Numbered from the stretch's first letter, positions 18,700-28,332 are shown. The stretch: DNA of 64,000 nt from CAZZKF01 sp964654995 (GCA_964654995.1 CAZZKF010000003.1:33669-97668); one strand, 5' to 3'. Numbers and translations: made by a program. The notes: generated by a model from the letters alone, not told the origin.

Positions 18700-20928
18700 C
18701 TACCCGGAAAACCGCCCCGATTTGGGGAAGCCCTTGGGCACCGCGCGCCCGGCGCCGCCGCGCCGCCCCAGCCAGTGATCGAGATCGGTGAGCGTGCGGG
18801 TGCGGCTGCCGGCCGGCCAGGTCAGCCCGTCGGCGCGCGAAAACACCGTGACATCGCGAATCGCGCCCTGGGCATAGCGTTGCAGGCGCACACCCTGGCC
18901 GCGGGTCATGGTCGGCATCTCGTCGAGGCCGAAGATCAGCATCTTGCGGTTGCTGCCGACCACCGCCACCATATCACCGTCCGCCGCCAGACAGGCAATC
19001 GCGCGGTCATGAATGCCGACGTTGAGCACCTGCTTGCCGTTGCGGGTTGCGGCGACGACCTTGTCGGCCTCGACGATGAAGCCCTTGCCGGCGGAACTCG
19101 CCACCAGCAGGCGGCTGCCGGGCCGAAAGACGGTCAGCGCGACGATCTTTTCCTCATTGCCGAGATCGATCATCAGGCGCACCGGTTCGCCCATGCCGCG
19201 CCCGCCCGGCAGCTTGTCGCAGGCGAGCGTGTAGAAGCGGCCGTTGGTGGCGAACAGCAAGAGCTTGTCGGTGGTCTGGGCATGCAGCCAGAAGCGGCCG
19301 CGGTCGCCATCCTTGTAGCGCACCTCGGTGCCGTTCTCGACATGGCCCTTGAGCGCCCGGATCCAGCCCTTTTCCGAACAGATCACGGTGATCGGCTCGC
19401 GCTCGATCATCGCTTCCAAGGGCACGACATTGGCGGCCGGGGCCTCGCCGAAGCCGGTGCGCCGGCGGCCCAGTTCGGTTTCGGGGCCGAACTGTTCGGC
19501 AATCGCCTTCAAGCCCCTGGCAATTTCGCGTTGCTGGCGCTTCTTGCTCTTCAAGAGCGCCTCAAGCGCCCGGGCCTCGGCCACCAGGCCTTCGTGCTCG
19601 GTGCGAATTTCAACCTCTTTCAGCTTGTTCAGCGCCCGCAACCGCATGTTCAGAATGGCGTCGGCCTGCACTTCCGAGAGCTCGAAGCGGGTCATCAGCT
19701 CAACCCTGGGCTCGTCCTCGAAGCGGACAATGCGGATCACTTCATCCAGATTGAGATAGGCGACCAGGAGCCCGTCGAGGACCTCGATGCGCTGTTCCAC
19801 CTGGTCCAGCCGAAAGCGGCTGCGGCGCTGGAGCACGGCAAAGCGATGATCGAGAAAGGCCCGCAGGATCTCGGGCAAGGACATGACCCTAGGCGTCTGC
19901 TCGGCATCCAGAACGTTGAGATTGAGTGAGATGCGGGTCTCGAGATCGGTCAGCCGATAGAGGCTTTCCATCAGCACCTCGGCGTCGACGGTGCGCGACT
20001 TGGGCTCCAGCACCAGGCGGATCTCGTCGGTCGACTCATCACGCACATCGGCCAGCAGCGTCACCTTGCGCGAGGTGATCAAGTCGGCGATCTTCTCGAT
20101 CAGGCGCGACTTCTGCACCTGATAGGGGATTTCGGTGACCACGATCCGGTACTGGCCGCGGCCGGCCTTCTCGACCTGCCAGCGGGCCCGAAGCCGCAGA
20201 CTGCCACGGCCCGTCTCGTAAGCCGCCATCAGGTTCTCGCGCGGCTCGACGATCACCCCGCCGGTGGGAAAGTCGGGCCCCGGCAAAAACGCCATCAGCT
20301 CGCGTGTGCCGGCATCCGGGTGGTCGAGCAGGTGGAGCAGCGCCTGGCAGATCTCGGCCGCATTGTGGGGCGGAATGCTGGTCGCCATGCCGACGGCGAT
20401 GCCGGCGGCGCCATTGGCCAGCAGGTTGGGGAAATAGGCCGGAAAGACCACCGGCTCCAGCGCCTCGCCGTCATAGGTGGGGCGAAAATCGACGGTATCC
20501 TCGTCGATGTCCTGCAACAGAAGCTCGGCGACAGGCGTGAGCCGGGCTTCCGTGTAGCGCATGGCAGCGGCGTTATCGCCGTCGATATTGCCGAAATTGC
20601 CCTGGCCGTCGATCAGCGGATAGCGGACCGAAAAATCCTGGGCAAGCCGCACCATGGCGTCATAGATCGCCTGATCGCCATGGGGATGAAACTTGCCCAT
20701 GACATCGCCGACGACGCGGGCCGACTTCTTGAAGCCGGAACCGGGGTCGAGGCGCAATTGGCGCATGGCATAGAGCAGCCGGCGATGCACCGGCTTCAAG
20801 CCGTCGCGCACATCGGGCAGCGAGCGCGACATGATGGTGGACAGCGCATACGACAGATAGCGCGTGCCCAGGGCCTGCGCGAACGCCACCTCCAGAACCT
20901 GGCCGGAGCCCTCGGATGCCTTGCTCAT
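18700..20928 (-). CDS. parC: DNA topoisomerase IV subunit A
   Basis: A 742-residue type II topoisomerase subunit that cuts and rejoins DNA to decatenate chromosomes with ParE (not in the window). The N-terminal breakage-reunion domain shows LPDVRDGLKPVHRRLLYAM, KFHPHGDQAIYDAMVRLAQD and catalytic Tyr in AAMRYTEARLTP. The C-terminal half carries weak GyrA-type beta-propeller repeats and lacks a clear GyrA box, favouring ParC over GyrA. At the position of E. coli Ser80 in the quinolone pocket the residue is Gln. ATG at 20928 was chosen; an in-frame extension to 20964 would overlap recO. It follows recO by 16 bases. Confidence 0.92.
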   Translation of the reverse strand: MSKASEGSGQVLEVAFAQALGTRYLSYALSTIMSRSLPDVRDGLKPVHRRLLYAMRQLRLDPGSGFKKSARVVGDVMGKFHPHGDQAIYDAMVRLAQDFSVRYPLIDGQGNFGNIDGDNAAAMRYTEARLTPVAELLLQDIDEDTVDFRPTYDGEALEPVVFPAYFPNLLANGAAGIAVGMATSIPPHNAAEICQALLHLLDHPDAGTRELMAFLPGPDFPTGGVIVEPRENLMAAYETGRGSLRLRARWQVEKAGRGQYRIVVTEIPYQVQKSRLIEKIADLITSRKVTLLADVRDESTDEIRLVLEPKSRTVDAEVLMESLYRLTDLETRISLNLNVLDAEQTPRVMSLPEILRAFLDHRFAVLQRRSRFRLDQVEQRIEVLDGLLVAYLNLDEVIRIVRFEDEPRVELMTRFELSEVQADAILNMRLRALNKLKEVEIRTEHEGLVAEARALEALLKSKKRQQREIARGLKAIAEQFGPETELGRRRTGFGEAPAANVVPLEAMIEREPITVICSEKGWIRALKGHVENGTEVRYKDGDRGRFWLHAQTTDKLLLFATNGRFYTLACDKLPGGRGMGEPVRLMIDLGNEEKIVALTVFRPGSRLLVASSAGKGFIVEADKVVAATRNGKQVLNVGIHDRAIACLAADGDMVAVVGSNRKMLIFGLDEMPTMTRGQGVRLQRYAQGAIRDVTVFSRADGLTWPAGSRTRTLTDLDHWLGRRGGAGRAVPKGFPKSGRFSG

Positions 20929-20944
20929 GGCCCGAAATATAGCA

Positions 20945-21712
20945 TCAGTTTGCCTGATCGCCACAAGATATGGCGGATGCCGCGTCGATCCGGTCGGCCA
21001 GCCGCAGGCGCGCCGGCGGCAGCGCCTTGCCGTGAGGGCTCAGCAGATGATGGGCGAGGAAATGGCCGGTGAGCGCCAGCCCGGCAGCGATATCGGCCGG
21101 CGTCGGCGGCGGCGCCCCGGCGTCCCACAGGAAGGCGGGCAATGGCAGCAGGCGGTCGACATAGGGGCCGGCGGCTTGGCTGCACACCGCGCGCCCGGTC
21201 CTGGGAGAGACATAGGCCAGCCCGTCGGTCTGCCCGGTCACCGCGCAAGCCGAGAGGTCGAGCCCGAAGCCCATCTCAGAGAGCAGCCGCAGCTCCCAGC
21301 GGACATAGGCGGGGCCCCAGCGGGCAGCCGCGCCCTCGCTCGCCTCCAAGGCATCGAGCAGCTCGCGGGTGGCCTCGAACATGGCTTCATGCGGCTCGCG
21401 CTCGGGCATGGCAAGAGAGGCCAGCGCGCAGGCCGCATTGAGGGCGGCGAGCGGCCCCGGCATCGCCATCAGCACGGCGGCGCGCGAGGCTTCAAGCTCG
21501 ATGGTGAAGCTGCCGAGATGCTCGGAGAGGCGCGCCCGCCAGCGGGCCGCAACCTCGTTGCCCGGCTGCAGGACGCCGCGCAGACGCCGCCCCACGCCGC
21601 CGCGCACCAGGCCGAGGTGGCGGCCGTGGTCACGGGTCAGGAGCTCGGCAATGACACTGGTCTCGCCGTGGCGCCGGGTGCCCAAAACGATGCCGCGATC
21701 GGACCAGTCCAT
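20945..21712 (-). CDS. recO: DNA repair protein RecO
   Basis: A 255-residue mediator that helps load RecA on gapped DNA with RecF and RecR. The N-terminal OB-fold begins WSDRGIVLGTRRHGETSVIAELLTRDHGRHLGLVRGG-like, in the usual family form, followed by a helical C-terminal domain with RWELRLLSEMGFGLDLSAC. The four-Cys zinc site of some RecO proteins is reduced here to isolated cysteines, as seen in many alphaproteobacteria. It lies between era and parC on the same strand; rnc-era-recO is a conserved cluster. Confidence 0.92.
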   Translation of the reverse strand: MDWSDRGIVLGTRRHGETSVIAELLTRDHGRHLGLVRGGVGRRLRGVLQPGNEVAARWRARLSEHLGSFTIELEASRAAVLMAMPGPLAALNAACALASLAMPEREPHEAMFEATRELLDALEASEGAAARWGPAYVRWELRLLSEMGFGLDLSACAVTGQTDGLAYVSPRTGRAVCSQAAGPYVDRLLPLPAFLWDAGAPPPTPADIAAGLALTGHFLAHHLLSPHGKALPPARLRLADRIDAASAISCGDQAN

Positions 21713-21752
21713 GGTCCCCTACCTGCCACAAGCCGGGGCAGGCGCACCCCGG

Positions 21753-22685
21753 TCAGTCGACAAAGCCCAGCCCCATCTCGCGGTAGCGCTCGGGATCGTC
21801 GATCCAGTTGCGGCGCACCTTGACGTAGAGGAACAGATGCACCTTGCGCCCCAGAATCTCCTCGAGCTCATGGCGCGCTGCCGCCCCGATGGCCTTGATG
21901 GTCGCCCCGCCCTTGCCGAGCACGATGCCCTTCTGGCTGTGGCGCTCGACATAGATCACCTGATCGATCCGGACGCTGCCGTCGCCGCGCTCTTCCCAGC
22001 TCTCGGTCTCGACCGTGGTGACATAGGGCAGTTCCTGATGCAGCCTCAGATAGATCTTTTCGCGGGTGATCTCGGCGGCCAGCAGACGCTCGGAAATATC
22101 GGTCAGTTGATCAGGGGGATAATGCCAGGGGCCGGGCGGCACGCTGTCGGCGAAGTAGCGCTTCAAATCCATCACCCCGTCGCCGGTCAGCGCCGAGATC
22201 ATGAAGGTCTCGGTAAACACGCCGGTCCGGTTGAGCTCGTCGGCCAGCGCCAGCAGTTGCGGGCGCTTGACCAGATCGATTTTGTTCAAGACCAGAATCG
22301 CCTTGAAATCCTGTTCGGTCAGGCCGTCGATGATGCGCCGGTCGTCTTCCTGAATGCCGTGGGCGGCATCGATCAGCACGGCACGGATGTCGGCGCCGCC
22401 GGCCGCCGCCCAGGCGGCTGCCACCATCGCCCGGTCGAGGCGCCGGCGCGGGCGAAAGATGCCTGGCGTGTCGATGAACACGAGCTGGGCCGAATCAAAA
22501 ACGGTGACGCCGGTGATCCGGGTGCGGGTGGTCTGGACCTTGTGGGTGACGATCGACACCTTGGAGCCGATCAGCGCATTGAGCAGCGTCGACTTGCCGG
22601 CATTCGGCGCACCCAGGATGGCGATGAAACCGCAGCGCGGCGGCGCCTTGTCGTCCGCCGGGGTGCGCGCGCGGTTTTCAGTCAT
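21753..22685 (-). CDS. era: GTPase Era
   Basis: A 310-residue GTPase needed for 16S rRNA maturation and 30S assembly. G motifs: G1 GAPNAGKST near residue 25, switch region with KVQTTRTR, DTPG, and NKID. The C-terminal KH domain contains VERHSQKGIVLGKGGATIKAIG, which binds the 3' end of 16S rRNA. The ATG at 22685 overlaps the rnc stop by eight bases, so the two are translationally coupled. Confidence 0.95.
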   Translation of the reverse strand: MTENRARTPADDKAPPRCGFIAILGAPNAGKSTLLNALIGSKVSIVTHKVQTTRTRITGVTVFDSAQLVFIDTPGIFRPRRRLDRAMVAAAWAAAGGADIRAVLIDAAHGIQEDDRRIIDGLTEQDFKAILVLNKIDLVKRPQLLALADELNRTGVFTETFMISALTGDGVMDLKRYFADSVPPGPWHYPPDQLTDISERLLAAEITREKIYLRLHQELPYVTTVETESWEERGDGSVRIDQVIYVERHSQKGIVLGKGGATIKAIGAAARHELEEILGRKVHLFLYVKVRRNWIDDPERYREMGLGFVD

Positions 22686-23379
22686 TGCCGTCACCCCGTT
22701 CGTCATCCGCCTCGCCCTGGCAGCGGGCCAGCAGCCTGGCGGCGGCCCGCTGTTCGGCCTGCTGCTTGGAGCGGCCGCGGCCGCGGGCCGTGCCGGCACC
22801 ATCGAGGCGCACCTCGATGGTGAACAGCGGCGCATGATCCGGGCCTTCGCGGGCCACCATTTCATATTCGGGTGGCGCCATGCCGCGCGCCGCTGCCCAT
22901 TCCTGCAGCGCCGACTTGGCATCCACCGGCACCGCCTCCTGCTCCGAGATCAGCGCCCCCCAGTAGCGGTCGATAAAGCGTTCCGCGGCTTCCAGCCCGC
23001 CATCCAGATACAGGGCGGCGATCACCGCTTCGCAGACGTCGGCGAGAATGCCGGATTTTTCCCGCCCGCCGCTTTCCGCCTCGCCGCGCGACAGACGGAT
23101 ATGCGGGGCAAGGCCAGCCTCAGCCGCAATCCGGGCCAGGGTTTTCTTGCGCACCAGGGCGTTGAAGCGGCGCGCCAGAGTGCCTTCGTCGTCATCGGGA
23201 AAGGCGGCCAGAAGCCGCGCCGCGATGATCATGCCGAGCACCCGGTCGCCGAGGAATTCGAGGCGCTGGTAGCTCGCCTCCCCTTCCCGGCTGGGATGGG
23301 TCAGCGCCTCGCGCAGCCAGTCGTCGTGCCGGAACCGGTGACCCAGGGTTGCGGCAAGATCGCTCAGAGGTTCGGCCAT
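22678..23379 (-). CDS. rnc: Ribonuclease III
   Basis: A 233-residue double-strand-specific RNase that processes rRNA precursors and mRNAs. The catalytic signature is YQRLEFLGDRVLG (Glu41, Asp45), with the second acidic pair in DVCEAVIAALYLD. The C-terminal double-stranded-RNA-binding domain spans about residues 155-225 (ALQEWAAARG, GRGRSKQQAEQRAA). The usual Asn-Glu-Arg-Leu-Glu-Phe-Leu-Gly-Asp-Ser reads Tyr-Gln-Arg-Leu-Glu-Phe-Leu-Gly-Asp-Arg here; the acidic residues are intact. It lies just downstream of lepB. Confidence 0.95.
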   Translation of the reverse strand: MAEPLSDLAATLGHRFRHDDWLREALTHPSREGEASYQRLEFLGDRVLGMIIAARLLAAFPDDDEGTLARRFNALVRKKTLARIAAEAGLAPHIRLSRGEAESGGREKSGILADVCEAVIAALYLDGGLEAAERFIDRYWGALISEQEAVPVDAKSALQEWAAARGMAPPEYEMVAREGPDHAPLFTIEVRLDGAGTARGRGRSKQQAEQRAAARLLARCQGEADDERGDGND

Positions 23380-23403
23380 GTCCGGGGCCTCAGGGACACA
23401 CGG

Positions 23404-24213
23404 TCAGTGCAGGCGGGTGAAAAAGCGCTCGAACCGGGCCGCCGGAATCCATCGCCAGAACTGCCATTTGGCGGCCGTGCCGTCGGTCGAGAAAAACAGG
23501 ATCTCGGCCCGCCCCACCAGGTTTTCCGCCGGGATATAGCCAACGCCGCTGTTGGCCACCCGGCTGTCGGCGGAATTGTCGCGATTGTCACCCATGGCGA
23601 AATAATGCCCGGCGGGCACCACGAACACACCCGTGTTATCGACCGGGCGCGGCCCCATGTCGAGGGTCATGTAGCTCACCCCGTTGGGCAGGGTCTCGCG
23701 ATACTGGGCATAGCGCCGGAGATTGCCGAAGCGGTCGCGGTAGACGAAATCCTCGACCCGGACGCGCTTGACCGGCTGGCCGTTGATGTACAGCACGCCA
23801 TCGATCATCTGCAGGCGGTCGCCGGGCAGCCCGACGATGCGCTTGATGTAATCGGTGCGATTGTCCGCCGGCAGTTTGAAAACCACGATATCGCCGCGTT
23901 CCACCGGCTGGGCGAAGATCCGGCCCTTGATCAGCGGCAGGCTGAAGGGCAGCGAATGGCGGCTGTATCCATAGGCATATTTGGACACGAACAGATAGTC
24001 GCCGACCATCAGCGTCGGCAGCATCGATTCGGACGGGATGTTGAACGGCTCGAACGCGAAACTTCGGATGACCACCGCGATGAGGACCGCATAGACGATC
24101 GTCTTGACGGTCTCGACCCAGGTGTCGGGTTGCTCGGCTTTTGCCGCCTTGGCGGCTGCCGCCGGCTTGCCGCCCTTCACATCCTTGTCGCCAAGTCGAT
24201 CGTTGCTGGTCAT
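23404..24213 (-). CDS. lepB: Signal peptidase I
   Basis: A 269-residue inner-membrane protease that removes signal peptides. After an Ala/Lys-rich cytoplasmic start (residues 10-30) comes one membrane helix (VKTIVYAVLIAVVIRSFAF). Catalytic Ser63 lies in NIPSESMLPTLMVGDYL, and Lys124 in DYIKRIVGLPGD. The late box GHYFAMGDNRDNSADSR is intact. ATG at 24213 gives this layout. It follows acpS and precedes rnc on the minus strand, a usual order in this class. Confidence 0.95.
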   Translation of the reverse strand: MTSNDRLGDKDVKGGKPAAAAKAAKAEQPDTWVETVKTIVYAVLIAVVIRSFAFEPFNIPSESMLPTLMVGDYLFVSKYAYGYSRHSLPFSLPLIKGRIFAQPVERGDIVVFKLPADNRTDYIKRIVGLPGDRLQMIDGVLYINGQPVKRVRVEDFVYRDRFGNLRRYAQYRETLPNGVSYMTLDMGPRPVDNTGVFVVPAGHYFAMGDNRDNSADSRVANSGVGYIPAENLVGRAEILFFSTDGTAAKWQFWRWIPAARFERFFTRLH

Positions 24214-24280
24214 AGTTCTTTCCGTCTGGACGCCGCACCACCGGGCCCGGCGGACATAAAGGAGGCTTGCCGCGGTGCTG

Positions 24281-24733
24281 TCAAGCCTGCACCGATCCGC
24301 GGCCGTTCCCGGAGACCGGCGATCCATCACCCGCCGCCAGCGGCTCGGCGGTGATGATGACGATCGCCTGGGCCAGCGGATGGTCGTCGGTAAGCGTGAG
24401 GTGAATGCGTGGGCGATGCCCCGGCGGGGTGATCTCGTGCAGGCGCGCAAGCGCGCCGCCGGTGAGCTCCATGGTCGGCCGGCCGCCGGGCTCGTTCACC
24501 ACGCCCAGGTCGCGCCAGAAGACGCCCTTGCGAAAACCGGTGCCAAGCGCCTTGGCGCAGGCCTCCTTGGCGGCGAAACGCTTGGCATAGCTGGCGGCGC
24601 GGTTGGCCCGGCGCTCCGATTTTTCCCGCTCGATATCGGTGAAGACACGGGCGATGAAGCGCTCGCCGAACCGGTCGAGGCTGTTCTCGATGCGGCGGAT
24701 ATCGATAATGTCGTTGCCCAGCCCGATGATCAT
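24281..24733 (-). CDS. acpS: Holo-[acyl-carrier-protein] synthase
   Basis: A 150-residue phosphopantetheinyl transferase that activates acyl carrier protein for fatty acid synthesis. The N-terminal MIIGLGNDIIDIRRIE carries the metal-binding Asp, and RFAAKEACAKALGTGFRKGV has the second acidic ligand. The C-terminal tail (AAGDGSPVSGNGRGSV) is a little longer than usual. It starts four bases after the pdxJ stop, so the genes are coupled. Confidence 0.95.
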   Translation of the reverse strand: MIIGLGNDIIDIRRIENSLDRFGERFIARVFTDIEREKSERRANRAASYAKRFAAKEACAKALGTGFRKGVFWRDLGVVNEPGGRPTMELTGGALARLHEITPPGHRPRIHLTLTDDHPLAQAIVIITAEPLAAGDGSPVSGNGRGSVQA

Positions 24734-24737
24734 GCCG

Positions 24738-25502
24738 TTAGCCGTCGCCAACGCCGGCCCGGGCGCGATGCGCATCCATCTGGCGGCGCATCTCGACAAT
24801 CGCCGCCTCCAGCCCGACAAACACCGCCTCGCCGATCAGGAAATGGCCGATGTTGAGCTCGACGATCTGCGGGATCGCCGCCACCGGCCCGACGGTCTCG
24901 TAATCGAGGCCGTGACCGGCATGGCATTCCAGGCCCAGCTCGACGGCGAGGCGAGCCGCCGCCTGCAAGCGGGCAAGCTCGGCTGCACGCGCCGCGCCCT
25001 CGGCCTCGACATAGGTGCCGGTATGAAGCTCCACCGCCGGCGCCCCGACGTCGGCCGCGGCGCGAAGCTGGGCTTCGTCCGGATCGATGAACAGGGCAAC
25101 GCGGATGCCGGCGCCTGACAGCCGGGCCACGGCCTGCCCGATCTGGTCGCGGGCCGCGGCGACATCCAGCCCGCCTTCGGTGGTCAGTTCCTGGCGGCGT
25201 TCGGGGACCAGACAGCAGGCATGCGGGCGATGGCGGCAGGCAATCGCGATCATCTCCGGCGTTGCCGCCATCTCGAGGTTGAGCGGCAGGTCGATCTCGG
25301 TCATCAGCCGGGCGATATCATCGTCGACGATATGGCGGCGATCCTCGCGCAGATGCGCGGTAATGCCGTCGGCCCTGGCCCTGGCAGCAATCCGGGCGCC
25401 GCGCAGGGGATCGGGATGGCGGCCGCCGCGGGCGTTGCGCAGCGTTGCAATGTGATCGATGTTGACGCCCAGGCGCAGAGGCGCAATCGCGGTCGTGGTC
25501 AT
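24738..25502 (-). CDS. pdxJ: Pyridoxine 5'-phosphate synthase
   Basis: A 254-residue TIM-barrel enzyme that makes pyridoxine 5'-phosphate from 1-deoxyxylulose 5-phosphate and 3-amino-2-oxopropyl phosphate, the last ring-forming step of DXP-dependent vitamin B6 synthesis. Family motifs: LGVNIDHIATLRNARGG, ITAHLREDRRHI, CCLVPERRQELTTEGGLD and ELNIGHFLIGEAVF. The ATG at 25502 overlaps the DUF2062 stop by four bases. Cofactor from this pathway serves HemA, BioA and BioF in this window. Confidence 0.95.
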   Translation of the reverse strand: MTTTAIAPLRLGVNIDHIATLRNARGGRHPDPLRGARIAARARADGITAHLREDRRHIVDDDIARLMTEIDLPLNLEMAATPEMIAIACRHRPHACCLVPERRQELTTEGGLDVAAARDQIGQAVARLSGAGIRVALFIDPDEAQLRAAADVGAPAVELHTGTYVEAEGAARAAELARLQAAARLAVELGLECHAGHGLDYETVGPVAAIPQIVELNIGHFLIGEAVFVGLEAAIVEMRRQMDAHRARAGVGDG

Positions 25503-26107
25503 GATGCAGCGTGATCCTGATTGCCCTGGGGTCGGCTCGCGGCGCTGGCCTCGAGGCGCTTCTCGAGGCGTTCTTCGAGATGGCGGCGGCGGCGTTCGCG
25601 ATAGCTGGTCAGCAGGTGGCCGACCGACCAGAACACCGCCCACCAGACCGCGATCCCGGTGATCAGCCCGCCCACCGTCATCGGCAGCAGCAACGGCCCC
25701 AATGTGCCGATCGGATCGATCAGAATATCGCCCAGCGACAGATGCACGGTGGAATGCGCGGGATCGACCGTCCGCATGCCCAGAACCCAGGCGCCGAGCC
25801 GATAGGTCCACATCCATATCAAGGGGAACGTCCAGGGATTGCCGACCGCGGTGCCGATGGCCGAGGCCAGCACGTTGACGCCGAGCATCCAGGCCAGCAG
25901 CACCGCGAGCAGCAGATGCAGGCCGATAAACGGGGTGAACGAAATCGCTGCACCACAGGCCAGCCCGGCGGCGATCGAGTACGGCGAGCCGGGCAGCCGC
26001 GCCACCCGGTAGCGCAGGTACAGAAACGCGCGGCGCCAGCCGGCGCTGGGCCAGAAGAATTCCCGCACTTGGCGCCAGGCGCGGCGTTTGACTCGGCTGC
26101 GAAACAC
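25499..26107 (-). CDS. DUF2062 domain-containing membrane protein
   Basis: A 202-residue inner-membrane protein with a basic N-terminus, three hydrophobic helices (SIAAGLACGAAISFTPFIGLH, LLLAVLLAWMLGVNVLASAIG, and one near residue 150) and a highly charged tail (RERRRRHLEERLEKRLE). The pattern GTAVGNPWTFPLIWMWTYRLG is diagnostic of DUF2062, of unknown function and commonly found beside pdxJ-acpS in alphaproteobacteria. The start is GTG at 26107. It follows rsh and overlaps pdxJ by four bases. Confidence 0.85.
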   Translation of the reverse strand: MFRSRVKRRAWRQVREFFWPSAGWRRAFLYLRYRVARLPGSPYSIAAGLACGAAISFTPFIGLHLLLAVLLAWMLGVNVLASAIGTAVGNPWTFPLIWMWTYRLGAWVLGMRTVDPAHSTVHLSLGDILIDPIGTLGPLLLPMTVGGLITGIAVWWAVFWSVGHLLTSYRERRRRHLEERLEKRLEASAASRPQGNQDHAAS

Positions 26108-26184
26108 GTTTCCCGTTCTTTCTGTTCCCGTGTGCGTTCCTGCCCTGAATCAGTTGTCTTCGTTCGCGCGCGGCCGAGGCAATC

Positions 26185-28332
26185 CTAGCCCCGCACGCGC
26201 TCGACCTGATGGACGACGCGGCTGGCCCGGAGCGCGGCGATGATGTTGGTCAGATGCTTCACGTCGCGGACCTCGATGTCGACATCGACCCCGAAGAACT
26301 TGGGATTGCGCTCGACGATCTTCAGGTTCGAGATGTTGCCCTGGTTCTTGGCAATCACCGTCGCCAGTGTACCAAGGGCGCCCGCTTCGTTTACTAGCAT
26401 TGTGGTGATTCGTCCAACATGAAATCCCGGGTCCCGGGCATTCACGTCCCAGGATACGTCGAGCCAGCGCTCGGGCACCTCGGCATAGCTTTCCAGCGTC
26501 TCGCAGTCGATGGTGTGGATCATGATCCCCTTGCCCTTCTCGACAATTCCGACAATGCGGTCGCCGGGGATCGGGTAGCAGCATTCCGAGAGGTGCACGG
26601 CCATGCCCGGGGTCAGGCCCTTGATCGGGATCGGGCGGCCTTCGCCATTGCTGGCCGGGTTGCGGAAGAAGGGTTCGGCATCGGCCGGCTGGCCCTTGAA
26701 CTCAAAGCCCGGGAAGACCGCCTCGAACACCTGTTTGGCGCTCAGCTCGCCTTTGCCGACGGCGACGAACAGATCCTCATCGCTCTTGAATTTCAGCACC
26801 TGGCGGGCCCGGCTCTGGGCCTTGCGGCCGAAGTCCTGGCCTTCCTGGTCGAAGGCGCGCTCGAGAATGGCAAGGCCGAGCTCCGCATACTGGGCCCGTT
26901 CCTGGGCGCGGATGAAGCGGCGAATGGCGGAGCGCGCCTTGCCGCTGACCACGAAGGTTTCCCATTTCGGCGACGGCGTCTGGGCCTTGGAGCGCAAAAT
27001 TTCCACCTGGTCGCCATTGCGCAGGCGGGTGCGCAGGGGCACCAGCCCGCCGTTGACCTTGGCGCCAACGCAGGTATCACCGATATCGGTGTGCACGGCG
27101 TAGGCGAAATCGACCGGCGTGGCGCCGCGCGGCAGGGCGATCAGATCGCCCTTGGGGGTAAAGCAGAACACCTGATCCTGGAACATCTCCAGCTTGGTGT
27201 GTTCGAGAAATTCCTCCGGCGACGAGCCGTGATCGAGAATTTCCAGCAGCTCGCGCAGCCAGCGGTACTGGGTGCCGCCGACATGGCGTTTGCGCGCGCT
27301 CTGCTTGTACTGCCAGTGGGCGGCGACGCCGAGCTCGGCCACCCGGTGCATCTCGCGGGTGCGGATCTGAATTTCGATGCGCTGCTTTTCCGGCCCGATC
27401 ACGGTGGTGTGGATCGACTGGTACTGGTTGCGCTTGGGCGTCGAGATGTAGTCCTTGAAGCGCCCCGGCACCATCGTCCAGGTCGTGTGCACGACGCCAA
27501 GCGCGCGATAGCAGGCTTCGCGGTCGTCGACCAGAATGCGAAACGCCATGATGTCGCACAGCTGCTCGAACGAGATGTTGTTCTTCTGCATCTTGCGCCA
27601 GATCGAATAGGGCCGCTTCAGGCGGCCGACGACTTCCGCCTTGATTCCGTTCTTGGCAAGCGTGCGCTGCAGCTTGCGCGACACCCGGGCCTGAAGGTTG
27701 CCGGCCGATTTGCGCAGGAATTCGAGCCGCGCCAGGATCGATTCGCGGGCCTCGGGGTGCAACTCGGCAAACGCCAGATCCTCGAGCTCGTCCTTCATTG
27801 CCTGCATGCCGATGCGCTCGGCCAGCGGCGCATAGATTTCCATGGTCTCGAGGGCGATGCGGCGGCGCTTGTCCGGGTCCTTGATGTGCGAGAGCGTGCG
27901 CATGTTGTGCAGCCGGTCGGCGAGCTTGACCAGCAGCACCCGGATATCGTTGGACATGGCGAGCAGAAACTTGCGGAAGTTTTCCGCCTCGCGGGCACGC
28001 TCCGAGGTCAGCTCGATCTGCGACAGCTTGGTCACCCCGTCGACCAGGGTGGCGATTTCGGATCCGAACAGTTCCTCGAGTTCCTCGCGGGTTGCGACCG
28101 TGTCCTCGATGGTATCATGCAGCAGCGCGGTGGCGATGGTGGCACCGTCGAGCTTCATGTCGGTGAGAATGCCGGCGACTTCGAGGGGATGCGAAAAATA
28201 GGGATCGCCCGAGGCCCGGGTCTGGCTGCCATGCGCCTTCATCGAAAACACGTAGGCGCGGTTGAGCACCGCCTCGTTGACGCTGCTGTCGTAGGATTTG
28301 ACTTTTTCGACCAGTTCGTATTGCCGGATCAC
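26185..28332 (-). CDS. rsh: Bifunctional (p)ppGpp synthetase/hydrolase (Rsh)
   Basis: A 715-residue stringent-response enzyme. The N-terminal HD hydrolase domain keeps the metal site (HPLEVAGIL, ALLHDTIEDT with His72/Asp73, KLADRLHNMRTL). The synthetase domain has DIMAFRILVDD and YQSIHTTVIGPEKQRIEIQIRT. TGS (FTPKGDLIALPRGATPVDFAYAVH) and a C-terminal ACT domain follow. Both catalytic centres look intact, as expected for the single Rsh of alphaproteobacteria. The start is GTG at 28332. It is downstream of rpoZ, a conserved pairing that links omega and ppGpp control of RNA polymerase. Confidence 0.95.
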   Translation of the reverse strand: MIRQYELVEKVKSYDSSVNEAVLNRAYVFSMKAHGSQTRASGDPYFSHPLEVAGILTDMKLDGATIATALLHDTIEDTVATREELEELFGSEIATLVDGVTKLSQIELTSERAREAENFRKFLLAMSNDIRVLLVKLADRLHNMRTLSHIKDPDKRRRIALETMEIYAPLAERIGMQAMKDELEDLAFAELHPEARESILARLEFLRKSAGNLQARVSRKLQRTLAKNGIKAEVVGRLKRPYSIWRKMQKNNISFEQLCDIMAFRILVDDREACYRALGVVHTTWTMVPGRFKDYISTPKRNQYQSIHTTVIGPEKQRIEIQIRTREMHRVAELGVAAHWQYKQSARKRHVGGTQYRWLRELLEILDHGSSPEEFLEHTKLEMFQDQVFCFTPKGDLIALPRGATPVDFAYAVHTDIGDTCVGAKVNGGLVPLRTRLRNGDQVEILRSKAQTPSPKWETFVVSGKARSAIRRFIRAQERAQYAELGLAILERAFDQEGQDFGRKAQSRARQVLKFKSDEDLFVAVGKGELSAKQVFEAVFPGFEFKGQPADAEPFFRNPASNGEGRPIPIKGLTPGMAVHLSECCYPIPGDRIVGIVEKGKGIMIHTIDCETLESYAEVPERWLDVSWDVNARDPGFHVGRITTMLVNEAGALGTLATVIAKNQGNISNLKIVERNPKFFGVDVDIEVRDVKHLTNIIAALRASRVVHQVERVRG

